DNA from: Blastocatellia bacterium
Lineage (GTDB): Bacteria > Acidobacteriota > Blastocatellia > Pyrinomonadales > Pyrinomonadaceae
Length of the DNA stretch: 64,000 bases
NCBI GenBank assembly: GCA_016789265.1
Contig: JAEUQK010000023.1
Coordinates: 62,001 to 126,000, forward strand
Direction: 5' to 3'
In this document: piece by piece, positions 1 through 7,608 of the stretch
Layout: each line of letters begins with the position of its first letter
Position numbering within the stretch: position 1 is the first letter of the stretch
Translations under genes and position numbers: made by a program
The notes under the pieces: generated by a model
Seen by the model: the letters and a program-made list of their open reading frames with translations, nothing else
What the model was told of the DNA's origin: nothing
Database searches by the model: none

Positions 1-13
1 CGAGTATCTTCAT
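1..13 (-). CDS. 5' end of a gene cut by the window edge, probably a PIN-like DUF5615 toxin
   Basis: Only the first codons (M-K-I-L) are inside the window. The ATG overlaps the TGA stop of the DUF433 gene in an ATGA arrangement, the usual sign of translational coupling. DUF433 genes are commonly followed by a DUF5615 PIN-like gene, and those proteins typically begin M-K-I/F-L. The identity is therefore inferred from context plus four residues. The rest of the gene lies off the left edge. Confidence 0.4.
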
Positions 14-243
14 GCAGCTTCACGCACCAACGGGAACACAAAATCTGATCTCATTGAACGGTGCGCATAGTCCAGGCAAGCAAGGATCTGCTCCCGATTT
101 AAATGTGGATATGACGTCAATATATCGTCGAGAGACTCGCCCGACGCGAGCTTTTCAAGTACGAGTTCGACAGTAATCCTTGTACCCTTGATCACGGGCT
201 TGCCGACCATTATCTTCGGATTTATTTCGATCAGGTTTTCCAT
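10..243 (-). CDS. DUF433 family protein (putative antitoxin)
   Basis: A 77-residue protein with the DUF433 pattern: a GKPVIKGTRI motif near residues 14-23, then a helix-turn-helix-like part with YPHL and an EQI(L)ACLDYA segment. Family members are small DNA-binding-like proteins, usually the first gene of a toxin-antitoxin-like pair with DUF5615. Here the stop overlaps the ATG of the next gene by the ATGA motif, which supports that pairing. It sits 12 bp downstream of the phenylalanine hydroxylase gene on the same strand, so it may be co-transcribed with it. The antitoxin role is family inference only. Confidence 0.75.
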   Translation of the reverse strand: MENLIEINPKIMVGKPVIKGTRITVELVLEKLASGESLDDILTSYPHLNREQILACLDYAHRSMRSDFVFPLVREAA

Positions 244-255
244 ATCCCTAAAATA

Positions 256-1167
256 CTACTTTCCGCCAAACGATTCGATGTATTTCTTCGTAACTTCTTT
301 CAACTCCGCATAAGACGGAATAACGTACAGCACCGGCTGCATATCGCTGTAGGTGTACTCGTGGTTGATCACTTCTTCAAGATCGAACCGCCGGCGTTCT
401 ACCTGGTCGGAAAAAGCGTGCTCGAGCTCACCAAAGCTGGATAGCAATCCTGCTCCGTATGCCTTGATGTCGCCCTCGTGTTCGACCAAACCGAATTCGA
501 CCGTGAACCAGTAAAGACGTCCCAATTCTTCGAGCTGTCTATCATTAGCGATCCGCGCACCGTGACCGACAAACTGTGAATAATCCGCGAAGTTCGGATT
601 AGTAAACATCGGAATGTGGCCGATCGCTTCGTGAACGATGTCCGGTTCGGGTGTGTACGCAGGCTGCGAATGATGGCGAATGTACTGTGTACAGAGCATC
701 ACTCGATAAGAAAGCCACGAAAGAAATCCGCGTGTTTCTACCAAACCTTCGATCGGCGCAAGCCTAAAACCTGTAAGCTCCTTCAGTCGCCGGTTCATCT
801 CCGTCAACTGCGGAATTCGATCGGTGCGAATACCGAGATCTTTCTTGGCACGCAGATAAAACGGAGAGGCATACTTTTGCTGTAATTCTTCAAGTTCTTC
901 CGCAACGTACCGCCAAACTCGCTGTTCACGCGCGTTGTAATCAACGTCCGTGATTTCTCCGGTCATCCGGAAGTTCTTGGAAAGTGAGGCAATATAGTCT
1001 CGTCGCGCACGATATTCCTTGTCGTTTGCTCCGGGATGATCGAGGTGAAGTTCGTTGATATTCTCGAACTTAAGGTCCTTGAACTCAGGTAGATCTTCGT
1101 CCGAGATGCGAAAATTCTCGATCGAAAGATCGGTTTCGGCGTTGGTCGTAGCGGTTTCGGTTAGCAT
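256..1167 (-). CDS. phhA: Phenylalanine 4-monooxygenase (biopterin-dependent aromatic amino acid hydroxylase)
   Basis: Converts phenylalanine to tyrosine using tetrahydropterin, O2 and a non-haem iron. The iron ligands are visible: HEAIGH (His179 and His184 in this numbering) and the Glu of WFTVEFGL (about residue 224). PEPD just before the first His is also typical. The in-frame ATG at 1188 has no ribosome site. The ATG at 1167 has AAGGAG 11 bases upstream, so it is preferred (303 residues). There is no N-terminal ACT domain, as usual in bacteria. The gene is divergent from an Lrp-type regulator, a plausible controller. It probably feeds phenylalanine/tyrosine catabolism. Confidence 0.9.
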   Translation of the reverse strand: MLTETATTNAETDLSIENFRISDEDLPEFKDLKFENINELHLDHPGANDKEYRARRDYIASLSKNFRMTGEITDVDYNAREQRVWRYVAEELEELQQKYASPFYLRAKKDLGIRTDRIPQLTEMNRRLKELTGFRLAPIEGLVETRGFLSWLSYRVMLCTQYIRHHSQPAYTPEPDIVHEAIGHIPMFTNPNFADYSQFVGHGARIANDRQLEELGRLYWFTVEFGLVEHEGDIKAYGAGLLSSFGELEHAFSDQVERRRFDLEEVINHEYTYSDMQPVLYVIPSYAELKEVTKKYIESFGGK

Positions 1168-1353
1168 TGCGGCGGTTGCTCCTTCCATATCTTCGATGCA
1201 GGCGCAAAAAGACTAGTTATCTGCGAATAAACCATTCTAATGGAACTGATAATGAGATTGAATAAGAAAACTTAGTAATTACACACTCATCACCTTAGTT
1301 CATTAGTTTATTTAGCTGTTTTACCTTATATTATTTGGCGACTTCTGCGCAAT

Positions 1354-1400
1354 GTTTGCGCCACCCGCGCCACCTGCGCCGGCGCAAGCTTGGCGCAAAC
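1354..1400. promoter_or_regulatory. Nested inverted repeats before the Lrp gene (candidate operator or hairpin)
   Basis: GTTTGCGCCA (1354-1363) is perfectly inverted as TGGCGCAAAC (1391-1400). Inside lies the perfect 12-bp palindrome TGCGCCGGCGCA (1375-1386). The unit GCGCC(A/G) recurs about every 9-10 bp, close to one helical turn, as expected for cooperative binding of an Lrp-type oligomer. It lies 5 bp upstream of the preferred Lrp start and between the divergent phenylalanine hydroxylase and Lrp genes. It could instead act as an RNA hairpin. Confidence 0.45.
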
Positions 1401-1405
1401 CATAT

Positions 1406-1840
1406 ATGATCGACGAAATTGACCGCAAAATTCTGAAGGAACTGCAGGAAGACGCCCGAACGAGCTATGCCGAACTCGGCCGACGTGTCGGCCTGACAAC
1501 ACCGGCGGTCATAGAGCGGGTTAGGAAACTCGAGGATGCCGGCATCATCACCGGTTATCGGGCCGACATAGACACCTCAAAAGTAGGTTTGCCGATAACG
1601 GCATTCATCAGAATGAGCATTACCGGCGTCGATTACAGCCACATCATCGAGGTCGTACAAGGGTCGAACGAAGTATTGGAGTGTCACCGAGGAACGGGCG
1701 GCGATTCGTTCATTATGAAGGTCGCGGTTGCCTCGGTCGAACACCTTCAGGAGATGATCGACCGGCTGACGCCATATGGCATCACCACAACCACGATCGT
1801 GCTGTCATCGCCGGTCAAGCGAAGAGTGGTCGACGTTTAG
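1406..1840 (+). CDS. Lrp/AsnC family transcriptional regulator
   Basis: An N-terminal winged helix-turn-helix (first about 60 residues, with the I-D-x-x-D-R-K-I-L start and the TTPAVIERVRKLEDAG recognition region) is followed by an AsnC_trans_reg/RAM ligand-binding domain. An in-frame ATG at 1352 would add 18 Pro/Ala-rich residues read from the inverted repeat. Family proteins start at M-I-D-E, so 1406 is chosen (144 residues). It is divergent from phenylalanine hydroxylase, suggesting control of aromatic amino acid use. Its 3' end overlaps the 3' end of gltX by 4 bp on opposite strands. The ligand is unknown. Confidence 0.88.
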   Translation: MIDEIDRKILKELQEDARTSYAELGRRVGLTTPAVIERVRKLEDAGIITGYRADIDTSKVGLPITAFIRMSITGVDYSHIIEVVQGSNEVLECHRGTGGDSFIMKVAVASVEHLQEMIDRLTPYGITTTTIVLSSPVKRRVVDV

Positions 1841-3375
1841 TTCCAGGCGATCTGGCTTTTCAAACGCATGATAGACCGTTCTTTTCCGATCACTTCGAAG
1901 ACTGCAAGCATTGACGGGCCGACAGCGACGCCGGTCAGCAGCGTGCGGGCACCGTTCATTATCACGCCGAGTTTCGTGCCTTTTTCTTCGGCAAATGCCT
2001 TGACGACCTCTTCGATGATGTCTTCGAAGAAGAACTCCATCGATTCGAATCTCTCAGCAAGCTCCGGCAGCCACTCTTTTAGTTCGGGGAACTTCGTCAG
2101 GTTTTTCGCGATCGCAGCGGGATCGAAATCGAAATCCTCACTAAAATACGCGCGGCCCTGGGCCGAAAAATCTTTCAGAGTGAAGAACCGTTGGCGAATA
2201 AGGTTGACTGTATATTCGAACCACTCTTTGTAACCGATCTCAAGCGACGCGCTCGTTCGTTCATGAAGCTGTTCGCGGCTTTCCTCATACTCGTCACGCC
2301 ATAGCTTAGCTGCTTTCAATTCAGCTTTGACATGCGGCAGCAGACCCTCGAGCGACATCGATCGGATATATTCGGCATTCATCCATATCGCCTTGTCATC
2401 GGTCCATTTTCTAGGATCGTCAGGATGAAAATTAAAGACGGCGTTCGAACGGTGAATACCTTCAAGCGAAAATTTCTCGATCAATTCTTCCAATGAGTAG
2501 ATCTCCCTTTCTTCGCTCGCAGACCAACCAAGCAACGCAAGAAAATTTCGAAATGCATCAGCAAGGAAACCAGCGTCACGGTAGGTCGTCATCGAAACAA
2601 CCTCTCCGTGCTTGCGTTTCGAAAGCTTGCCCTTGTTGGGGGCCATTATCAGCGGAAGGTGAGCGAACGTTGGCGGTGTCACTCCCAGTGCTTCATATAT
2701 GAGGATCTGCTTGTGCGTGTTCGTCAGGTGGTCCTGGCCGCGGATCACATGGGTGATTCCCATTTCGATGTCATCGCAAACGACTGCAAGATTGTAGAGC
2801 GGATGGCCGTCTGATCGCAGCAGCACGAGGTCCTCTGTGTCCGCGTAATCGCGTTCCTGAATACCGTATACCTGATCGTTAAATGCGGTGCGTCCCTCAA
2901 CCGGGACTTTCAGCCTGATCGCAAAAGGTTCGCCTGCCGCGGCTCTCACATCGCTTTCATCACTCGAAAGATCACGGTAAGGGTTGTCGCGCATGTGCTT
3001 TTCATCACCCTGAGCACGCGCGCGTTCTTTGATGGCGTCTTTCACGTTTGCGTCCTTGGGCGCTTCCTTCGGCGTGAAATCCCGATAAGCTTTGCCCTCA
3101 GCAAGCAGGCGCCTTGCAGCCTCGCGGTGTTTGTCGGCATTGTTTGACTGAAAGATGATCTCCTCGTCTGGTGCGAACCCGAGCCACGCAAGGCCTTCGA
3201 GTATCGATCGGGTAGATTCGTCAGTCGAGCGTGCAAGGTCAGTATCTTCTATGCGCAGTAAGAATTTCCCGCCGGTGTGGCGGGCGTAAAGATAGTTGAA
3301 AAGAGCGGTCCTCGCGGAACCTATGTGTAAATAGCCCGTCGGTGACGGAGCAAAACGGACACGAACATCAGACAT
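1837..3375 (-). CDS. gltX: Glutamate--tRNA ligase
   Basis: Class I aminoacyl-tRNA synthetase that charges tRNA-Glu in the cytoplasm. The RFAPSPTGYLHIGS segment (residues 7-20) holds the HIGH-type signature. KLSKRKHG (around residue 255) is the KMSKS-type loop. The RIEDTD motif follows at about residue 42. At 512 residues it is within the family range (about 470-510), with an insertion-rich C-terminal anticodon-binding part. Whether it is discriminating (Glu only) or also charges tRNA-Gln cannot be decided from this window; gatCAB genes are not present here. Confidence 0.95.
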   Translation of the reverse strand: MSDVRVRFAPSPTGYLHIGSARTALFNYLYARHTGGKFLLRIEDTDLARSTDESTRSILEGLAWLGFAPDEEIIFQSNNADKHREAARRLLAEGKAYRDFTPKEAPKDANVKDAIKERARAQGDEKHMRDNPYRDLSSDESDVRAAAGEPFAIRLKVPVEGRTAFNDQVYGIQERDYADTEDLVLLRSDGHPLYNLAVVCDDIEMGITHVIRGQDHLTNTHKQILIYEALGVTPPTFAHLPLIMAPNKGKLSKRKHGEVVSMTTYRDAGFLADAFRNFLALLGWSASEEREIYSLEELIEKFSLEGIHRSNAVFNFHPDDPRKWTDDKAIWMNAEYIRSMSLEGLLPHVKAELKAAKLWRDEYEESREQLHERTSASLEIGYKEWFEYTVNLIRQRFFTLKDFSAQGRAYFSEDFDFDPAAIAKNLTKFPELKEWLPELAERFESMEFFFEDIIEEVVKAFAEEKGTKLGVIMNGARTLLTGVAVGPSMLAVFEVIGKERSIMRLKSQIAWN

Positions 3376-3417
3376 AAGGGAAGATTTTTACGCATCAAAG
3401 CGTGGAACGCAAAGCTG

Positions 3418-4035
3418 CTAAGTTTTTTGAAGCCTTGATGAGATCTGATCCAATTGCTTCGAAAGGTCTCCGATCTTTTTGAGTACCTCTTTCTTGAACC
3501 TCGCGTCTTTGATCTCTTCTTTGCCGTCCACCAAAAACGAACCGTTTGGGTCGAGGACGAGTTTCTCGATCTCTTCTGCATTCTCCAGTCCATTTTGGTG
3601 AGCAATTATGTCGAGATCGCGCTGCGTGATCAGCTCGCTGCGGAGTTTTTGCGGATCGGGATTGCCTTTGTCGACAAGTGTGACAGGAATGCCCTCGGCC
3701 GCCGCCTCTATCGTTGACGAAGAATACTTGAGCCTTGAGAAAATGAAGTTGATCAGAAGCAAAGCCACCGCCCCGACCAATCCGCCGACGAGCGAGTTGT
3801 CCGGACCGATGATCGCGTTCTGAACAGTGTTAGAAAGAGAAAGTATTACCACCAGGTCAAAAGGATTGAGTTGGGCAAGCTCTCTCTTTCCAAACACGCG
3901 GAGCATTATAACGAGAGCCGCATAAACAATGACTGGCCGGAGTACCTTTTCAGTCCACGTGACAGTGTCGTCCAGCGTGAACATATGCGTCCAGCCCGAA
4001 CCGTCAAAGAGCAGGAATTGAGGGTCGATGTACAT
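3418..4035 (-). CDS. DUF421 membrane protein (YetF/YcaP-like)
   Basis: A 205-residue protein with about three hydrophobic helices in its first 110 residues and then a soluble alpha/beta domain with VTLVDKG and the characteristic ITQRDLDIIAHQNGL segment. This is the layout of the DUF421/YetF family. A charged coiled-coil-like tail (about residues 170-205) follows. Function is not established for most members; some Bacillus homologues are linked to spore or membrane biology. It lies 42 bp upstream of gltX on the same strand and may be co-transcribed with it. Confidence 0.85.
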   Translation of the reverse strand: MYIDPQFLLFDGSGWTHMFTLDDTVTWTEKVLRPVIVYAALVIMLRVFGKRELAQLNPFDLVVILSLSNTVQNAIIGPDNSLVGGLVGAVALLLINFIFSRLKYSSSTIEAAAEGIPVTLVDKGNPDPQKLRSELITQRDLDIIAHQNGLENAEEIEKLVLDPNGSFLVDGKEEIKDARFKKEVLKKIGDLSKQLDQISSRLQKT

Positions 4036-4176
4036 AGAAAAATGCCTCTCTGGAACCGAAGCTTAGTTTGAACAGGCTGAGTTTAGCAGATATAAAGGCC
4101 GTCCTGAGATGTGTCAGAAACGGCCGTTTACGTTTATGTACGAGAACGTTTGTTCTTGTGTCTGCAAGTATTGCAG

Positions 4177-4704
4177 CTAAGCGGGCAAGACTTCCTTTCT
4201 TCTTAATAGAAGTGCGCTCAGCAACGTAACGATCACGCCGACAGGCAGGATCTCCATCAGGGACATCGCGAAACGTACAAAGATACTCTTGTACATTTCC
4301 ATGAATTGCTCGCTTTCAGTGCGGGCTTTTTCGATCTCGGCATCGGATGCACCTTCTTTCTTCATTTTGTCCAGGTAGTAGGTCGTGTACTTTTGCATGA
4401 ACTCATCCCCGATCCTGGGGTAATAAAGTTCCCAGGCAGCGGCGTAGCAGACCGCTGAGATCAGGCTTATCAAGATGCCGACCTGCAGGCCTTTTACGAA
4501 CGTGATCCGGCCGCCGTGGTTGTCGCGGTACGATTTAATGCCGAAAAAAACCAGCGACAACGCAATGATCATCGTGGCATATCCCCAGATCATTCCATTG
4601 TCGAAGTCGATCGATCCGGTATTCACCGTTCCCATCAGGATCCACATCAGGCCTCCGGCGATCACACCGGAGATCAAACCGAATATCAAAACGATCTTAG
4701 TCAT
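4177..4704 (-). CDS. DUF4199 domain-containing membrane protein
   Basis: A 175-residue protein with four predicted transmembrane helices (about residues 4-24, 37-55, 72-92 and 144-167). A charged loop rich in Lys and Glu lies before the last helix. The layout matches DUF4199 proteins, best known from Bacteroidetes, whose function is unknown. It is downstream of the membrane-anchored LuxR-type gene on the same strand. An 11-bp direct repeat TCAGCCGAAAG (4763-4773 and 4801-4811) lies between the two. The pairing suggests that the regulator and DUF4199 act together. Confidence 0.75.
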   Translation of the reverse strand: MTKIVLIFGLISGVIAGGLMWILMGTVNTGSIDFDNGMIWGYATMIIALSLVFFGIKSYRDNHGGRITFVKGLQVGILISLISAVCYAAAWELYYPRIGDEFMQKYTTYYLDKMKKEGASDAEIEKARTESEQFMEMYKSIFVRFAMSLMEILPVGVIVTLLSALLLRRKEVLPA

Positions 4705-4813
4705 ATCAGTATTTCCTCCTTAGATTCGTCGAGGAATGTATACGAAACGCCAGCCGGACACATCAGCCGAAAGGATGAATTTTAGGTGATTACGGTCGAT
4801 TCAGCCGAAAGTA

Positions 4814-5242
4814 CTATGGAATTATACGCATTTCCTTGGCTTTTGCGATCGCTTCGGTTCGGCGGCTGGCGTCGAGCTTTGCGAGAATGTTCGAAACGTG
4901 GGTTTTGACGGTACTGGTCGAGACGAAGAGCCTTTCTGCGATCTCCTGATTGGAAAGCCCGGCAGAAATGAGCTCGAGAACCTCAAATTCGCGGCGCGAG
5001 ATGCAGAGCTTTTTGATCGCGGCCTCGTCACGCTCGAATGGACCGGGGATAAGGACTTCAATAACCTTTGGCCGTGTAAGCCTGAGACCGGCCCAGATGC
5101 CGAGGCCGGTAAACATAACGGCTACGAGGCCGATATAAAATTCAAGCGGAATATCGCGGACGAAATAGCGGTATTCGACCATCTTCAATATGGCGATCAA
5201 GACCGCCATTGCGACACCGTAGATTATGATCGTCCGCAGCAT
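4814..5242 (-). CDS. Membrane-anchored LuxR-type helix-turn-helix regulator
   Basis: A 142-residue protein with two transmembrane helices (about residues 3-20 and 30-50), a short linker, and a C-terminal LuxR/GerE DNA-binding domain with SRREFEVLELI, GLSNQEIAERLFVS and TVKTHVSNILAKL. It has no receiver domain, so it is a one-component, membrane-tethered regulator. The reading frame stays open upstream through the tRNA-Ser gene, but the residues there are tRNA sequence, so the start at 5242 is used. It is followed by a DUF4199 gene. The signal sensed is unknown. Confidence 0.82.
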   Translation of the reverse strand: MLRTIIIYGVAMAVLIAILKMVEYRYFVRDIPLEFYIGLVAVMFTGLGIWAGLRLTRPKVIEVLIPGPFERDEAAIKKLCISRREFEVLELISAGLSNQEIAERLFVSTSTVKTHVSNILAKLDASRRTEAIAKAKEMRIIP

Positions 5243-5300
5243 TTCCAATGGAAAATAGGAAAGGCCGCATCGAAACCGATTGCGGCCAGTTCCAAAATAC

Positions 5301-5391
5301 TGGCGGAGACGACAGGATTCGAACCTGTGGTACCCTTTTGGAGTACAACGGTTTAGCAAACCGCCGCTTTCAGCCACTCAGCCACGTCTCC
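5301..5391 (-). tRNA. tRNA-Ser (anticodon GCU)
   Basis: A 91-nt type II tRNA. The acceptor stem GGAGACG (5391-5385) pairs with CGTCTCC (5311-5305), followed by discriminator G and an encoded CCA (5303-5301). The anticodon loop TTGCTAA is closed by the CGGTT/AACCG stem, giving anticodon GCU for AGC/AGU codons. A long variable arm (around GTACTCC...GGGTAC) and a T-loop GGTTCGAATCC are present. It lies 58 bp upstream of the LuxR-type gene on the same strand. Confidence 0.97.
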
Positions 5392-5507
5392 GAAAAATCT
5401 ACCGACGCAGTGCTACCCTGCATCGGGCAAGTGATAATTCTAACCGCGGGGCAAACTTTGTCAAGCGAATTGCATCGTACAGCCTAACCAGAGGTGTCGA
5501 TAATGGC

Positions 5508-5536
5508 TTGACACGGTTGATTTTTGCCTAGAAAAT
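5508..5536 (+). promoter_or_regulatory. Possible sigma-70 promoter for the outer-membrane barrel gene
   Basis: A perfect -35 box TTGACA (5508-5513) is followed after 17 bp by GAAAAT (5531-5536), a weak -10. This would leave a leader of about 100 nt before the gene at 5644. Elsewhere the 252 bp between the tRNA and that gene show nothing I can support. Confidence 0.35.
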
Positions 5537-5643
5537 ACCTGAGTTGCTCGGAAAAGGCTCGATTTGAGCGTAGGACAAGTAAACACGAACGAAGGTTCCG
5601 CATTCGGAATGCCGGGACAGGGTTTTGGTTTTTTAGGATGTAG

Positions 5644-7356
5644 ATGAAACTCGCGGCGAACAAAAACAAGTTCATTACAGCAATGCTGCTGGTTTTTCCA
5701 GTAGTTGCATTGCTGAGTGTGAACGCTGCCGCCTCTGCGACCGTTCAGGCAGGCGGCGGTCTGGCAGTTATCAAAGGCGTTGTCCGTGATGACGGGGGAA
5801 GTCCGATTGCCGATGCAACTGTGGCGATCTTTCGTGCAGGAACATCAACCCTGATGAAGCAGGTGCAGTCAGCAACGGACGGTTCGTTTCTTGCTCGGGT
5901 CACACCTGGGACCTATACGGTCCTTGCGGTCGCACAAGGGTTTAATCCGGTTACCGTTTCAGACGTAGAGGTACTCAGATCTGCGCAGCTTATTTATGGT
6001 TTTAAGCTCGAACGGGCGGGCGGCGGGAATACTCTTCCAGAAAAACGATTGGATCGAAACAATCCGAAATGGGCCCGCCGGTCTGCAACGCTTAGCCGAT
6101 CTATCTATCAGAACTCCGAAGGTGTTGCGCCGGTTTCTGAAGTCGCGGCGTCCAGTGAAATCAATGCTGAAAAGACGTCGTTAAGGTCACAGACCGTTGC
6201 CGAAACCTATTTCGCGAGTGATGACGAAGGCGGCTACGTTGGCCTGAACTTTGCCAGATTTTTGCCGGTGACTGAAGACGTCAGTTTAACCCTGGCAGCC
6301 CAGACGGGTGTAGGCAGCAATGCGCCGCAACGGTTTGAGGCGCAAGCGAAATTCCGCCCGGCTGAAAACCACCAGATCCGGTTAAATTCTTCGATCGGAA
6401 AACTTGGAACCATAAACCTAGACGATTCTAACTCCACACTCGGACAGTTTTCCGTCCAGGCTACCGACGAATGGAAGATCCGAGAAGGGGTTATCCTGGT
6501 TTTCGGGTTTGACTACGCGAAGTTCCTCGGTGCAGGCAGCGATTTCTCGATAGCACCGCGACTGGGTTTTCAATACGACATAGACGCAAAAACAAGGCTT
6601 CGAACGGCATACACCACCCAAACTGAACAAAAAGACTGGGCGCGGGCAATAGAACTTGAGGATGCTCAAGTGATCTTCCGTGAACCGGTTGCGATCGATG
6701 ATTTCGTCATCGAAAACAGCAAGCCTGTGATGAATCGCAGCAGCCGATTTGAGATAGGTATTGAGAGAGTACTTGATAATCGATCGAGTCTCGACGCAAA
6801 CGTCTTTGTTGACGCCACGTTTGCACGAGGCGTTGGGTTTGCTGCGATGCCGTTTTCGGGAGGTGTTGGCCTCGAAGAGTTTGTAGGAAATCAGCGTGGA
6901 GAGGCTCAAGGGGTCAGTTTGGTCTACAATCGGCGGCTTAGCGGCATATTCAGTACCGCGGCAGGATATAGTTTCGGACGCGGACAGAAGCTTTCAGGAA
7001 AGACTATTTCAAATCCGGCCGAACTTTTCGAGAACAGCTTTTTCCAGTCGTTTTTTGGACAGATCGATGCGAACCTGCGGACCGGCACAAATGTGAAAAC
7101 AGTATTCAGGCTTTCACCAAAAGCCACTGTTTTTGCAATAGACCCATTCCAGGGAAGGCTCGCCATTTATGACCCGAGTATGAGCGTCCTGGTGACGCAA
7201 GATCTGCCGACGCTCGGTCTCCCTTTCCATGCCCAGGCCATAGTCGATGCCCGCAATATTTTTGATTTCCATCCTGGGGTTAATGGTGACGAGGGTAGCC
7301 TCCGCCTGACAGGCCAGGGTCGTACACTGAGGGGCGGAATTCTCGTCCGGTTCTAA
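5644..7356 (+). CDS. Carboxypeptidase-regulatory-like domain protein with C-terminal outer-membrane beta-barrel
   Basis: A signal peptide (about residues 1-32, hydrophobic core LLVFPVVALLS) is followed by a CarboxypepD_reg-like beta-sandwich (about residues 40-120, with G-V-V-R-D-D-G-G-S-P-I-A-D-A-T-V). The rest is Ser/Thr/aromatic-rich beta strands ending in Phe (GILVRF), typical of an outer-membrane barrel. This is a TonB-dependent-receptor-like architecture seen in Acidobacteria. No TonB box or full plug domain is recognisable, and at 570 residues it is shorter than usual receptors. Substrate is unknown; it may be a surface adhesin or porin-like protein. Confidence 0.65.
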   Translation: MKLAANKNKFITAMLLVFPVVALLSVNAAASATVQAGGGLAVIKGVVRDDGGSPIADATVAIFRAGTSTLMKQVQSATDGSFLARVTPGTYTVLAVAQGFNPVTVSDVEVLRSAQLIYGFKLERAGGGNTLPEKRLDRNNPKWARRSATLSRSIYQNSEGVAPVSEVAASSEINAEKTSLRSQTVAETYFASDDEGGYVGLNFARFLPVTEDVSLTLAAQTGVGSNAPQRFEAQAKFRPAENHQIRLNSSIGKLGTINLDDSNSTLGQFSVQATDEWKIREGVILVFGFDYAKFLGAGSDFSIAPRLGFQYDIDAKTRLRTAYTTQTEQKDWARAIELEDAQVIFREPVAIDDFVIENSKPVMNRSSRFEIGIERVLDNRSSLDANVFVDATFARGVGFAAMPFSGGVGLEEFVGNQRGEAQGVSLVYNRRLSGIFSTAAGYSFGRGQKLSGKTISNPAELFENSFFQSFFGQIDANLRTGTNVKTVFRLSPKATVFAIDPFQGRLAIYDPSMSVLVTQDLPTLGLPFHAQAIVDARNIFDFHPGVNGDEGSLRLTGQGRTLRGGILVRF

Positions 7357-7370
7357 GAAAGTTTGGGTAA

Positions 7371-7386
7371 TATGAACGGGTTCATA
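7371..7386. repeat. Perfect palindrome TATGAAC-GG-GTTCATA
   Basis: A 7-bp inverted repeat with a 2-bp centre, 14 bp after the barrel-protein stop. The 2-nt loop is too tight for an RNA hairpin and no T-tract follows directly, so a protein-binding site is more likely than a terminator. No known operator is recognised. Confidence 0.3.
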
Positions 7387-7559
7387 AAGAAGCTTCGAGC
7401 TGCTTTGTGGGCTTTTTTCTAGCTTGCCATATCTCCAAATTATTGGATTAACAAGCGAAAAACTGAATTTTTACGCAGTGCAACAGAATGATCGTTTTAT
7501 GATGACCAGTTAACTAGTGCAAATAAAGCGGATTGCGGGTGAGGCAGAAAGCCGGGAAA

Positions 7560-7575
7560 TGGAACAAGGTTTGCA
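7560..7575 (+). promoter_or_regulatory. Candidate sigma-54 (-24/-12) promoter for the 990-residue kinase
   Basis: TGGAACA-AGGT-TTGCA matches the sigma-54 consensus TGGCACG-N4-TTGCW with two mismatches. The GG (7561-7562) and GC (7573-7574) have the exact 10-bp spacing. Transcription would start near 7586, giving a leader of about 23 nt before the ATG at 7609. Found by eye; a match of this strength can occur by chance. Confidence 0.4.
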
Positions 7576-7608
7576 ACTTTAATTATTCGGTTCGGTTCGC
7601 CCTTTTTG

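Noticed and set aside
1349..1362. Sigma-54-like site reading toward phenylalanine hydroxylase (TGGCGCA-N4-TTGC)
   Set aside because: It is part of the inverted GCGCC repeats and would give a 170-nt leader; likely coincidental.
5243..5377. N-terminal extension of the LuxR-type regulator
   Set aside because: The extra residues are read from the tRNA-Ser gene; the protein family starts at M-L-R-T-I.
7357..7605. Terminator after the barrel protein
   Set aside because: The palindrome at 7371-7386 has a 2-nt centre and the T-rich stretch near 7410 has no stable stem directly before it.
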